Source of the DNA: an uncultured Collinsella sp.
GTDB taxonomy: Bacteria > Actinomycetota > Coriobacteriia > Coriobacteriales > Coriobacteriaceae
Assembly (NCBI GenBank): GCA_937982065.1
Contig: CALJMO010000007.1
Coordinates: 1 to 64,000, forward strand
Direction: 5' to 3'
DNA: 64,000 nucleotides
Made by a program: the position numbers and the translations under genes. Below are positions 28,201 to 34,928 of this stretch, piece after piece; position 1 is the first letter of the stretch, and each line of letters begins with the position of its first letter. The notes under the pieces were generated by a model. The model was not told where the DNA came from. It saw only the letters and a list, made by a program, of their open reading frames with translations, and made no database searches.

Positions 28201-29021
28201 ACATCATCGATGAACACCCAGACGTCATCATCGCCGGCGAACTCGAAGGTCATGTCATTATTATTGTTCGTCAGGCCGCCCTTGGGCTGCACGAATCGCG
28301 TGGACATTGAGAGACCGAAGTGGTGGTTGACGGGTTTGCCGCCGTTGTAGCGCGAATCACCGGTGTTGTCTGCCTTGATGCCGGTTTGGACGAGCTGGCC
28401 GTTTTCCTCTTTGAACACCTTGTCTGCCGCGTCGAACGGGAAGAACTGACCCTGGTGGGACGAATCGCCCACTTTGTCAATGCCCCAGGTGCCATAGATG
28501 TCGAAGGCATTCTTGTCAGCGTTGTAGGCTGCGTAGTTTTCGGAGCTGTCATAGACGTAGTAGCCGCCCTGAACCTTGAGGAGGCCCGTCACGCCAAAAT
28601 GGGACGTCTTGCCGGTCTGGGCAGAGGAATCGAACAGGTAGCGGAGGGACTCGTCGCCCAAGGCTTCGGAAAGCTTCGGGTAGCCGTCTGAAAGCGTGTT
28701 GTTGACGATGCCGGGCCGCGGGCTCGTGCCGCCCGTCCATTGGTTGAGCGGCCCATCACCCTTGCCGTCGTTAAACTGGAACTTGTGGCCTGCGTTGACG
28801 CCGCCGCTGCCGGAAACCGACAGATGGTCATCGGGATTCACCCAGTAATCAAACAGGTTGATCGTCGTCCCCGAGGGCGAGGTCGTCGGAACCGTGTGGT
28901 CGGAGATCGCCGCCTCGGCACGAAGCGGCAGGAAGAAACTCGCCGTCAGCGCGACGGCGAGGGCCAGAACAATCGCATATGGCGAAACCGGGCGCAGCCC
29001 ACGACGGCGGCCATAAGACAT
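22272..29021 (-). CDS. Giant sortase-anchored surface adhesin with fibro-slime and pilin-type repeats
   Basis: About 2249 residues. The N-terminal signal peptide (basic RRRG, hydrophobic core, cleavage near AEAA) is followed by a fibro-slime/PA14-like domain around residues 60-330 (EFAGDDDVWVFIDDVLVGDIGG). Two SpaA/Cna-B-like segments (YLLKETRVPEGY and YFLKEVSAPKGF) and a further domain ending NKLVFTNSY come next. Then nine Spy0128-type pilin repeats of ~110-140 residues each end in TFTNTY-like strands with Lys and Asn suited to isopeptide bonds. The C-terminus has a Pro/Thr stalk, LPYTGD, a hydrophobic segment and RRRNR, a sortase signal. ATG 29021 has a weak binding site; a strong start upstream (29130) is out of frame across a G7 tract. 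Confidence 0.93.
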   Translation of the reverse strand: MSYGRRRGLRPVSPYAIVLALAVALTASFFLPLRAEAAISDHTVPTTSPSGTTINLFDYWVNPDDHLSVSGSGGVNAGHKFQFNDGKGDGPLNQWTGGTSPRPGIVNNTLSDGYPKLSEALGDESLRYLFDSSAQTGKTSHFGVTGLLKVQGGYYVYDSSENYAAYNADKNAFDIYGTWGIDKVGDSSHQGQFFPFDAADKVFKEENGQLVQTGIKADNTGDSRYNGGKPVNHHFGLSMSTRFVQPKGGLTNNNNDMTFEFAGDDDVWVFIDDVLVGDIGGIHNRASLSINFHTGDIKVNDNYNGTLKSKYQEAGKAGDTSWEGNTFADDTNHTLKFFYLERGATDSNMELKFNLVTVPESDIIKFDQDGKFVQSAEFALYKTDENFTDTTNDKNALLGSGTTDEAGHLTLTNDDDNGVINFDDLYNKNHGNKYYLLKETRVPEGYRSSLTATGGSMQLEYVPASAENGAGGVIINRGGMDADSVVWKTGAFVGAKETITAPVNVYKANDDLTKSDETVNLKSGILFAVVLKRDKSANADIKNQNNWYAVSGDPSTGMGYTLAEKPSKAGAIEAAKKDLHAFTLNTSGQYQVEIQNLPGDISKYYYLLSGDARKDAEYMVAIYHTTESSIANAKPENTVHVYSDGIADGTNFKRQFATRLLVTNIQNRLFVQKTDTEGKPVDGAKFALYTSRQVTTDANGKVVLKGEQTPYDTLTTGSVGNPVPLEGAGIFPNTSAGNRPLVNGTYFLKEVSAPKGFLLNDTLTKVIVDDYGVHADAGTDDDGVSTFVGPGALMKSLDQFGAEGDIDNTLTWIKGTRQTSNGETNVNDNLTWTDVEPVGADDTVHLKYGANGRMYQYGPTEEGKPYRLETETGWIRMGITQDVSGDTNAKGARADLDDMNLNALFTGATCVRVANKREASLEVTKKVVVPAGLTGKPDAGFTFKFTVPTTAGKTYKAAVFENAGTASEKQVGKIFDLENGREQTITDGQTIRVYGLAEGDQYAVQELTGADKMPAGYKLTGRKQGDKNLTEEGDSISGRIAPQNSDGTVAKDNKLVFTNSYSVKSSVTLTGIKAKKKFTGREWTSADSFELCLRAADGTPMPDGATAAPVAGMKQVEKTVTSAEEFSFGEIEYEKPGKYTYYIAETTPAKSDPSWLGGVSYSSAEYKVTVTVKDDGKGNLTEPVVKMEQIYKDDGTATSQVIDDQIAVITNTYHPKETSVTLKATKRFTGGELAGSDFTFQLLDKDGSVVQTVQNEKDGKVAFAAIDYATPGDHDYTIKEVKGADSTVVYDAKGVKVHVKVTDEKGELKATVTYDGEKAVPTFTNTKPTADVTVEATKVLAGKDLTADAFTFGLYDQDGNEDARGTNDKNGKVKLTVKGLNLGEYDYTLKEEKAGQSVDGVAYDAKEVKVHVKVEQNQDDNNKTKVTVTYDGTATAPTFNNTYTAKGSVELTATKTIKVADGFDHTTKPADGEFTFDLKDAAGNVIATAKNDANGKVCFTREFQLSDLDGAASKDFTYTIVEQPGAEPGMVYDNHALTYTVTVTDGGNGALNAKAIVTSASGSDTFTNTYQPAATGLALGAQKSYVKKDDNTPIVPKDGEFTFDVYEGKMTAEQLAGAKPVRTATNGADGSVNFDAFSYAKPGTYEYTIVERKGDLACVTYDDAVHHAVVTVVDNAGTLQASIAYDGADATKPTFTNTYKAKATNSGAIALTKSVDVHDGSYQLKAGDFAFELVGSDGTVLQTQKNDAKGKVYFNELTFDHAGTFPFTVREVQPTDGAPGVPGVTYTGKTYTLTYVVKDNNDGKLVVESSTVKPSEGTENGVTPNTMTFANSYQPGQTSYQISGTKVLENADPATTRTPADGEFTFALIDVATGQEIDRTTNVGKAFTFKAISYTAPGSHAYQVKEVAGQDGTITYSDAVLDVTVNVTDDGSGQLTATANKTAADLTFTNTYTPTATTATITGTKALTGRDLAEGEFFFDLKDADGNVVQTVQNGADGTFGFAPLQLDKVGTYVYTVSERAGATANGVTYDTTVFTATVTVTENAETHALEAQVAYSKGGKAADAVAFSNSYAPAATEVKLGASKVLSGEDLKEGQFSFQLKDADGKVLQTAKNAADGTVGFEAISYDKPGTYAYSISEVDDGQKNVTYDAAEHRVTVTVTDDGAGHLVATVTYDGAVAPVFKNTYTPPTTPPTEPPTNPPSKSPVPKEEKPSLPYTGDTSLSPMALGGIAGGAVVLIAAGVILRRRNR

Positions 29022-29049
29022 GACGGACCACCGCTCGCGCGGCCGATGT

Positions 29050-29130
29050 TCACCAGGAAGTTCCCTGCTTAGACACCCCCCCGGTAGCAATATTCACGAG
29101 TCGAGACGTCATCTCTCTGAGCTCCTGCAT
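29050..29130 (-). CDS. Short leader frame, probable true 5' end of the adhesin in another phase
   Basis: ATG at 29130 follows GGGGAGGAAATT, by far the best ribosome binding site near the adhesin. It reads 26 codons (MQELREMTSRLVNIATGG then VSKQGTSW) to a TGA. If the G7 run inside it had six or nine G, the frame would run on without a stop into the adhesin signal peptide. It is therefore best read as the adhesin start in an out-of-frame state, although a short leader peptide is an alternative. Confidence 0.6.
   Translation of the reverse strand: MQELREMTSRLVNIATGGVSKQGTSW
29076..29082. repeat. Homopolymer tract C7 (G7 on the coding strand)
   Basis: Seven identical bases inside the leader frame of the adhesin. 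Removing one or adding two fuses the upstream start to the adhesin frame. Such tracts at the 5' end of surface-protein genes are classical slipped-strand phase-variation sites. Confidence 0.7.
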
Positions 29131-29241
29131 AATTTCCTCCCCAGTCACACGGCGACCTGCCCGGGCACTCCCCGGGGGGCCGAGGCAGTCTGGCACATGC
29201 CCGCAGTCGTTCAAGGAATACCAACCCCAGCATATGTCTCT

Positions 29242-29253
29242 TAAGATATCTTA
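29242..29253. promoter_or_regulatory. 12-bp palindrome upstream of the adhesin
   Basis: TAAGATATCTTA is perfectly symmetric and lies ~110 bp upstream of the 29130 start, in the AT-richest part of the region between the adhesin and the M20 peptidase gene. A promoter or operator role is plausible, but no clear -35/-10 pair was found. Confidence 0.3.
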
Positions 29254-29317
29254 GTCTTTTTCTATGACAGTTTTTGTCTCATTACCGATGAAATCGGCTC
29301 AGTCCCTTTGTCACATT

Positions 29318-30745
29318 CTAGAGCGTGTGGAGCAGGGCGATGAGGAAGCGGATGCCTTGGAGGTAGGCGCGACGGGTGATGCGCTCGTTGGTGCCGTGGA
29401 CACCGCGGTCACATTCGTCATCGTCGACCACAAAGGCGGAGAAGCGGATGCACTCGTGACAAATGCGCTGGTAGTTGGCGGCATCGGTTGCACCAATCAC
29501 GGTCGAGGGCACAATGCTCATCGGCTCTTGGCCCACCGCAGACGATCCGTTTTCCTCCGTCCCCTTGGGATCACGGAAATAGCGGGCGGCGATGGCGCGG
29601 ACGGCCTCGAGCCCCGGACCGCCCACGCGCGGGGACGGCGAGGGCTCGGAGCTGCCGGGGCCCAGCTCGACCTCGACTCGGTCAGCGAGCCCAGCGGCGG
29701 CAACGGCCTCGCGGCAGCAGGCCACGACATCGGCCACGCTCGTACCCTCGAGCATGCGGAAGTTGAGATTTGCCCACATATCCTGCGGCATTACGTTGGC
29801 ACCGGTACTGCCGCCTTCGATTTGCGTGGGCGCGCAGGTGGTGGTCACAAGCGGGTACAGCTTTTTGCTGGCGAGGCAGTCGCGCACGATGGCATCCTTG
29901 CTGGCAGCAATCTCGTCTGCGGCATAAAGCCCCAGCTCGATGAGCTGCGCGGCAAGCAGATCGGTCACACGCGCCGGCCACTCGATATCGCAAATCGCGG
30001 CAATAGCGCGGCTGAGCACTTCGAGCGACGTGCCGCCGTAAGGGTTGGAAGAATGCCCGCCTTCGCTCTTCGTCCTGAGCACGATATCGGCATATCCCTT
30101 CTCGGCAAGATCGGCATGCATAAGCCAACCCTCACCCGCGCTGTACTCGGCAGCCGCAACGATACGATAGTCGCCCTCGTCGATCAGGTACTCAAGCTCA
30201 ACGCCACGCTCCTCGAGCGCGCGGCCAATGGCACCCGCGCCGCACTGCGTGGTCTCCTCATCCTGGCCAAAAGCCAGCAGCAGGGTTCGCTCGTGTTGCC
30301 AGCCGTGCGCCAGCGCATACTCAACGGCCTCCAGGATGCCCGCAACCTGGTCTTTCATATCGATGGCGCCGCGACCCCAAATATAGGTGTCGTCCACGTG
30401 CCCGCTAAAGGGATCGTGCGTCCAGTCCGTCTCGGTGCCCGGCACCACGGGAACCACGTCCATGTGGCCCATGAGCATGACCGGCTTGAGGGCGGGGTCG
30501 GCGCCGGCAAGCGTCACGAGCAGCGAATGGTCGATGAGCTCGACCTCGCCCGTCGCAAACACGCGCGGCCAGGCCTGCTGCATATAGGCGCGCAGGTCGG
30601 CAAACGCCTGCCAGTCCACCGTCTGGGCATCCATGCTCGAAATCGTCGGAAACGACAGCACGCGGCCCAGGCGCTCGCATGCGCCGACCTCGTCGATATC
30701 GGCAAAATCATCCTCGTGCGCAAAGAAACGCCAAACCTCGGCCAT
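29318..30745 (-). CDS. M20 family metallopeptidase (carboxypeptidase S / PM20D1-like)
   Basis: A 475-residue di-zinc peptidase or amidase. Metal and catalytic motifs are GHMDVVPV, WGRGAIDMKDQVAG, QDEETTQCGAGAI and the lid-domain EGGHSSNPYGGTS; the late histidine ligand lies in the C-terminal region around HECIRFSAF. Length and the GAIDMK pattern match the carboxypeptidase S subgroup, which cleaves C-terminal residues or N-acyl amino acids. No signal peptide, so it is cytoplasmic. ATG 30745 is preceded by GGAGGAAGGC. The neighbouring amino-acid importer suggests peptide or amino-acid scavenging. Confidence 0.88.
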   Translation of the reverse strand: MAEVWRFFAHEDDFADIDEVGACERLGRVLSFPTISSMDAQTVDWQAFADLRAYMQQAWPRVFATGEVELIDHSLLVTLAGADPALKPVMLMGHMDVVPVVPGTETDWTHDPFSGHVDDTYIWGRGAIDMKDQVAGILEAVEYALAHGWQHERTLLLAFGQDEETTQCGAGAIGRALEERGVELEYLIDEGDYRIVAAAEYSAGEGWLMHADLAEKGYADIVLRTKSEGGHSSNPYGGTSLEVLSRAIAAICDIEWPARVTDLLAAQLIELGLYAADEIAASKDAIVRDCLASKKLYPLVTTTCAPTQIEGGSTGANVMPQDMWANLNFRMLEGTSVADVVACCREAVAAAGLADRVEVELGPGSSEPSPSPRVGGPGLEAVRAIAARYFRDPKGTEENGSSAVGQEPMSIVPSTVIGATDAANYQRICHECIRFSAFVVDDDECDRGVHGTNERITRRAYLQGIRFLIALLHTL

Positions 30746-30761
30746 GCCTTCCTCCAAAAAC

Positions 30762-30794
30762 AGCGTGGCAAAGAGGCGGTCCCTTTGCCACGCT
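30762..30794. repeat. Short palindrome, CAAAG...CTTTG family
   Basis: AGCGTGGCAAAG and CTTTGCCACGCT are perfect inverted arms around nine bases containing GGTCC. It sits between the M20 peptidase and the ABC ATPase genes. There is no T-run, so it is not a typical terminator. Confidence 0.7.
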
Positions 30795-30802
30795 CGCTTG
30801 CA

Positions 30803-31585
30803 TTATTTGTCGTTGAGATAACGCGAGAGGAACTCGCGGGTGCGCTGGTGCTTAGGATTGCCAAAGAGCTCAGCCGGCGCGGCGTCCTCGAGCACCACGC
30901 CCTGGTCCATAAAGACCACGCGGTCGGACACGGTGCGTGCGAAGGCCATCTCGTGGGTAACGACGACCATGGTCATGCCGTCGGCGGCGAGCTTGCGCAT
31001 AACGTCGAGCACCTCGCCCACGATCTCGGGATCGAGCGCGGAGGTAGGCTCGTCAAACAGCATGATCTGCGGGCTCATGCACAGGGCGCGGGCGATGGCA
31101 ACGCGCTGCTTTTGGCCACCGGACAGGCGACCGACCGCGGCATGGGCGAATTTTTCGAGTCCCACGCTCGCCAGATGCTCCATCGCGACCTGCTCGGCCT
31201 GATCTTTGCTCATCTTTTTGAGCGTAACGGGCGCGAGCGTGCAGTTGTCGAGCACATCCATGTTGTTGAACAGGTTGAAGCCCTGGAACACCATGCCGAT
31301 GTCCTCGCGCAGCTTGTTGATGTTGCAGCGCTCGGCCGTGAGATCCTGACCGTGAAACCAGATGTGGCCCGTGTCCGGAGTCTCGAGCAGGTTGAGGCAA
31401 CGCAGCAGTGTCGACTTACCCGAGCCCGAGGCGCCGATGATGGTGACGACCTCGCCGGGGCTAACGGCCAGGTCGATGCCCTTGAGCACCTCGAGCGAGC
31501 CAAAGCTCTTGCGCAGGCCCTCAACGCGGATAAGCGGCTCTTTGGTTTGCGCGGCCGCAACGCCGGTAGTGGCGGTATCTGCCAT
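30803..31585 (-). CDS. Polar amino-acid ABC transporter, ATP-binding protein
   Basis: A 260-residue GlnQ/HisP-type ATPase. Walker A GASGSGKST, Q-loop MVFQGFNLFNNM, signature LSGGQKQR, Walker B IMLFDEPTSALDP and the switch histidine in VVTHE are all intact. ATG 31585 follows GAGGAGATTCATC and precedes a 20-residue linker before the ATPase fold. It is the last gene of an SBP-permease-ATPase operon on the minus strand, with 22 bp to the permease gene. Confidence 0.93.
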   Translation of the reverse strand: MADTATTGVAAAQTKEPLIRVEGLRKSFGSLEVLKGIDLAVSPGEVVTIIGASGSGKSTLLRCLNLLETPDTGHIWFHGQDLTAERCNINKLREDIGMVFQGFNLFNNMDVLDNCTLAPVTLKKMSKDQAEQVAMEHLASVGLEKFAHAAVGRLSGGQKQRVAIARALCMSPQIMLFDEPTSALDPEIVGEVLDVMRKLAADGMTMVVVTHEMAFARTVSDRVVFMDQGVVLEDAAPAELFGNPKHQRTREFLSRYLNDK

Positions 31586-31607
31586 GATGAATCTCCTCGT
31601 CTTGCGC

Positions 31608-32756
31608 CTAGTTGGAGCTGGGCAGCGTGGCCGGAGCCTCGGCGCCGAGCTTTTTGCCAAAGGCCTCGAGCAGGCGGCTCGCCACGAGCGTCAGGATCAG
31701 GTAGACCACGAGCGCCACGCAGTAGACCTCCATCTGGCGGTAGTACACGCCGGCGACGGTGGTGGTGGCGTACATGAGGTCGAACACGCCGATGACCGAA
31801 AGCACTGACGAGTCCTTGATGTTGATGATGAGTTCGTTGGTGAGCGCGGGGATCGCGTTTTTAATGCCCTGCGGGAACACGACCTTGCGCATGGCCTGCC
31901 ATTGCGACAGACCAAGCGAGCGCGCCGCCTCAGCCTGGCCGGGGTCGATGGACTCGATGCCGCCGCGCAGGACCTCCATCATATAGGCGGTGGAGTTGAG
32001 CGAAATGGTGACGAGACCCGCGGTAAAGGTGCTCCAGATCTGGTTGGCCTGCGCCGTCTCGAAGCCCATGCCGCGCAGAACGGTAAAGCCCGCGTAGTAG
32101 ATGAGCAGGCCCTGCACCATCATGGGCGTGCCGCGTACGATGGTGGAGTAGACGGTCGCAAAGCCGCGGCCGATACTCTTAAAGAAGCGCACCAGGTCGT
32201 TGTCCACGCGATCGAAGGTCTGAATGCGCAGGAACACGAAGAGCAGCGCCAGGAAGAATGCGATGACGGTGCCGAAGGTGGCAAGCGCGATGGTGATCTC
32301 GATACCGCGAATGAAGAAGTCGCCGCTCTTGTAGGTCATGTAGACCAGGCTCGACAAAAAGTCGCTGGGGTTGGAATCCGAGACAATGCTCACCTGCACC
32401 AGGTCGATAAACGACATGACGCAGCGGTCGATAAAGAAGATCGCCGCAATGGCAACGACGACATAGCTGCCCAGGCGCGCGCCGTGACGGAAGCGGTCGG
32501 AAGCAAACGGAGATTTCTCGCGATAGTCGTTCCAGTGCATGAGCTTGGTGATGAGCGCTGCCGCCGACGCGACGAGCCAGGCCCAAAGGATTGCCCAGAG
32601 GCAATCCTGGAAGACGCCCGTAGGCGCCAAGAAGCTCAACGGCGTGGGGTTGCGCTGGCTAAACGCCAGACCGAGCGCCGCGATAACGCTCGTGCCCAGA
32701 TATACATAGCGATGGTCGGCCTTGATAAAGGAGGCCAGACGATTGATGGTTTTCAT
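31608..32756 (-). CDS. Polar amino-acid ABC transporter, permease
   Basis: A 382-residue HisM/GlnP-family permease. The conserved permease core occupies roughly residues 150-370, with GTPMMVQGLLIYY and the EAARSLGLSQWQAMRKVVFPQ coupling helix (the EAA loop) that contacts the ATPase. The N-terminal ~140 residues are an extension with three or so extra hydrophobic segments not found in short GlnP-type permeases. It lies 9 bp after the binding-protein gene. Confidence 0.92.
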   Translation of the reverse strand: MKTINRLASFIKADHRYVYLGTSVIAALGLAFSQRNPTPLSFLAPTGVFQDCLWAILWAWLVASAAALITKLMHWNDYREKSPFASDRFRHGARLGSYVVVAIAAIFFIDRCVMSFIDLVQVSIVSDSNPSDFLSSLVYMTYKSGDFFIRGIEITIALATFGTVIAFFLALLFVFLRIQTFDRVDNDLVRFFKSIGRGFATVYSTIVRGTPMMVQGLLIYYAGFTVLRGMGFETAQANQIWSTFTAGLVTISLNSTAYMMEVLRGGIESIDPGQAEAARSLGLSQWQAMRKVVFPQGIKNAIPALTNELIINIKDSSVLSVIGVFDLMYATTTVAGVYYRQMEVYCVALVVYLILTLVASRLLEAFGKKLGAEAPATLPSSN

Positions 32757-32765
32757 GCTGCCTCC

Positions 32766-33692
32766 CTATGCCGGCTGACGATCGAGGCACGCGTCCCACA
32801 TCTGGTCGCGCTCCTCCTGGCTGATACCCTTGAGCGTCTTATCGATGAGCTTAAGCAGCTTGTCCGAGCCCTTGCGGCAGCCGACGTTTGCCGTGACCTC
32901 CTGCTTAAAGCCCTCGCCCTCGGCAAATTGAATCGGCACGATGCCCGGGTTTTGGGCCATATAGCCCTTCTCGTTCTCGGTGTTGTAGGTCACGGCATCG
33001 CACGTGCCCTGCAGCAGGTTCGAAAATACCGTGGGAACCGAATCGACCGGGTTTTTGTGCACAACGCCCGGGATTTCGTCGATGACGGTATCGAGCATGG
33101 TGTCCTTTTGGCCGAGGACCGTAGCGCCGCTAAAGTCGCTGAGCTTGGTCGCATTTTGGTAGGGCGAGCCCTCTTTTACGAACAGGCCAAAGTAGCCAAT
33201 GAAGTACGGATCGGAAAAGCCGACGGACTCCTCGCGCTCGGGCGTGGCGCTCATGCCGGCAATGATGAGGTCGATCTGGCCGTTGTTGAGCGAATCGATA
33301 AGGCCCGAGAAGCTCTGCTTGACGGCGACGGGCTCGCCGCCGAGGGCCTTGCAGACGACCTTGGCGATCTGCACGTCGTAGCCGTCGGCATAGGCGCCCT
33401 GCACGTTATCGATGGGGATGGTGAACTCGCTGGCCTCGGAAACCTGCCAGTTGTACGGGGCGTAGGCGGCCTCCATGCCAATGCGGATCTTATCCTTGCC
33501 GATAACGGAATCGGACAGGTCGTCGCGACCGCCACCCGTCGTGGGCTGAACTACTTCCAGCGTGGAGGGGCGCTGGCAACCGGCAAGTGCGCCGGCGACG
33601 ACAGTAGCGCTCGCAGCGAGAGCGCTACCCAAAAAGATGCGACGGCTGCATACCGGCTGTGGATGCGCGTCGCGTTGATGGGGAGAATGCAT
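32766..33692 (-). CDS. Polar amino-acid ABC transporter, substrate-binding lipoprotein
   Basis: A 308-residue SBP_bac_3-family protein. The N-terminus combines a twin-arginine pattern (SRRIFLG) with a lipobox (ALAGC), so it may be a Tat-exported lipoprotein tethered to the membrane. The binding domain contains IGMEAAYAPYNW, FDVQIAK-like YDVQIAKVVCKALG and DLIIAGMSATPEREESVGFSDPY, typical of glutamine, cystine or arginine binders. Substrate not assignable. ATG 33692 follows GGGAAGGCAG. First gene of the importer operon. Confidence 0.92.
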   Translation of the reverse strand: MHSPHQRDAHPQPVCSRRIFLGSALAASATVVAGALAGCQRPSTLEVVQPTTGGGRDDLSDSVIGKDKIRIGMEAAYAPYNWQVSEASEFTIPIDNVQGAYADGYDVQIAKVVCKALGGEPVAVKQSFSGLIDSLNNGQIDLIIAGMSATPEREESVGFSDPYFIGYFGLFVKEGSPYQNATKLSDFSGATVLGQKDTMLDTVIDEIPGVVHKNPVDSVPTVFSNLLQGTCDAVTYNTENEKGYMAQNPGIVPIQFAEGEGFKQEVTANVGCRKGSDKLLKLIDKTLKGISQEERDQMWDACLDRQPA

Positions 33693-33792
33693 AATCTGCC
33701 TTCCCTGTTGAATCGTATGCTGACGACTTAACAGGATATACGCCAGCAACCAGCAGCGCAGCACAAGCTCGAAAAATTAATAGACACATGGT

Positions 33793-33924
33793 AGTCATTG
33801 GGGACGTCGATGTTTTGGCAATGCCGGCGAGCGACGTCCAGAGCGAACAAGTGGCATGAAAAAGACAAGGCATGACCAGAAGGTCTATGCCTTGCCTTTT
33901 GAATGACAAATTATCGCTCTGGAC
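33793..33924. repeat. Structured intergenic element, divergent relative E3
   Basis: AGTCATTGGGGACGT (33793-33807) is the reverse complement of a segment in the elements at 4591 and 20216. An 89-base hairpin follows (33836-33924). Its outer arms are GTCCAGAGCGA/TCGCTCTGGAC. Its inner arms are AAGGCAT/ATGCCTT, and its apex GACC-AGAA-GGTC is the complement of the other elements' GACC-TTCT-GGTC. Most paired bases differ, yet the architecture is kept. No gene lies in this gap. Confidence 0.65.
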
Positions 33925-33955
33925 GGCACGCAGCATCGACCGAGCGGCGGAACCT

Positions 33956-34849
33956 CTAGAGCAAGGTGACGCTAAAGCTGCGTTTATCGGTAGCGCCGGG
34001 GGCCAAGGTGATGGTGTTGACCTTGTGCTCAAAGACGTCGTCCTCGGTGGACATGGTGGTGTGACCGGTCCAAGGCTCGAGCGCCACAAACGGGGCGTCG
34101 TTGGCGGCAGACCACACGCCGATGTACTTAAAGCCCTCAAAGTCGATCTTGACGCCGTGGCCCGACTTGCGGCCGCGCAGCGTGAGCGTGGAGCCCGGGG
34201 TATCGGTGAACATGATGGCGTCGTTATCGAAGCTGCGGTGCGTGATGGGCAGCACGTCCGAGTTATCGGGAGCCTTGTAGCTACCCTCGAACGTCATGAG
34301 GCCATCGGGCGTGATGATGGGGGCCTCGTTGGTCCAAGCCTCGGTAAATGCCAGCTCGTAATCCTCGAACGCCTCGTCCTCGGCACCGGGAGCAGGTACG
34401 TTAAATGCGGGGTGGCCGCCCACCGAGAACGGCAGGTCCACGTCGCCGGTATTGGTGACGGCAAAGGTCTGGGTAAGTGTGGCGTCACCAGTCAGGGCAT
34501 AGGTCATGTTGAGCTTAAAGTGGAACGGAAAGGCCTTGAGCGACTCGAGCGTGTCGGTGATCTCGTACGTTACCGAGGAGCCGTCCTCCGAAACCTCGAC
34601 CAGCTTGTGCTCGACGATGCGCGCGAGGCCGTGGCGCGGCATCTCGCAGGTGCCAGCCGCAGACGTCGCCGTGTTGTTGCGCAGCGAGCCCACAATGGGG
34701 AACAGGATGGGCGCATGCTTGCCCCAAAAGGCGGGGTCGCCCTGCCACAGATACTCGTTGCCGTTGAGGGCAAGGCTCGTGAGCTGGGCGCCCATGGAAT
34801 CGATGGCCGCGGTGAGGCTGCCGCGCTTGATGGTAGTGACGGTAGACAT
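33956..34849 (-). CDS. Aldose 1-epimerase (galactose mutarotase) family protein, LacX-like
   Basis: A 297-residue beta-sandwich protein. RHGLAR and VGGHPAFNVP carry the two histidines expected at the active site, and ALEPWTG near the C-terminus supplies the catalytic glutamate. The early LWQGDPAFWGKHAPILFPIVG is typical of the LacX/YihR-like branch, whose sugar substrate is uncertain. ATG 34849 follows GGAGGAAG. Monocistronic as far as can be seen. Confidence 0.88.
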   Translation of the reverse strand: MSTVTTIKRGSLTAAIDSMGAQLTSLALNGNEYLWQGDPAFWGKHAPILFPIVGSLRNNTATSAAGTCEMPRHGLARIVEHKLVEVSEDGSSVTYEITDTLESLKAFPFHFKLNMTYALTGDATLTQTFAVTNTGDVDLPFSVGGHPAFNVPAPGAEDEAFEDYELAFTEAWTNEAPIITPDGLMTFEGSYKAPDNSDVLPITHRSFDNDAIMFTDTPGSTLTLRGRKSGHGVKIDFEGFKYIGVWSAANDAPFVALEPWTGHTTMSTEDDVFEHKVNTITLAPGATDKRSFSVTLL

Positions 34850-34928
34850 GCTACTTCCTCCAAAAGTAAACAACAGTGTTGAGGGCTATTGTGCCACTCT
34901 TGGCGGCACGGAGAGGCGGCAGGCGCAG

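Noticed and set aside
22521..28310. Several long plus-strand frames opposite the adhesin
   Set aside because: They are shadows of the repeated adhesin modules; their apparent repeats mirror the Spy0128 repeats.
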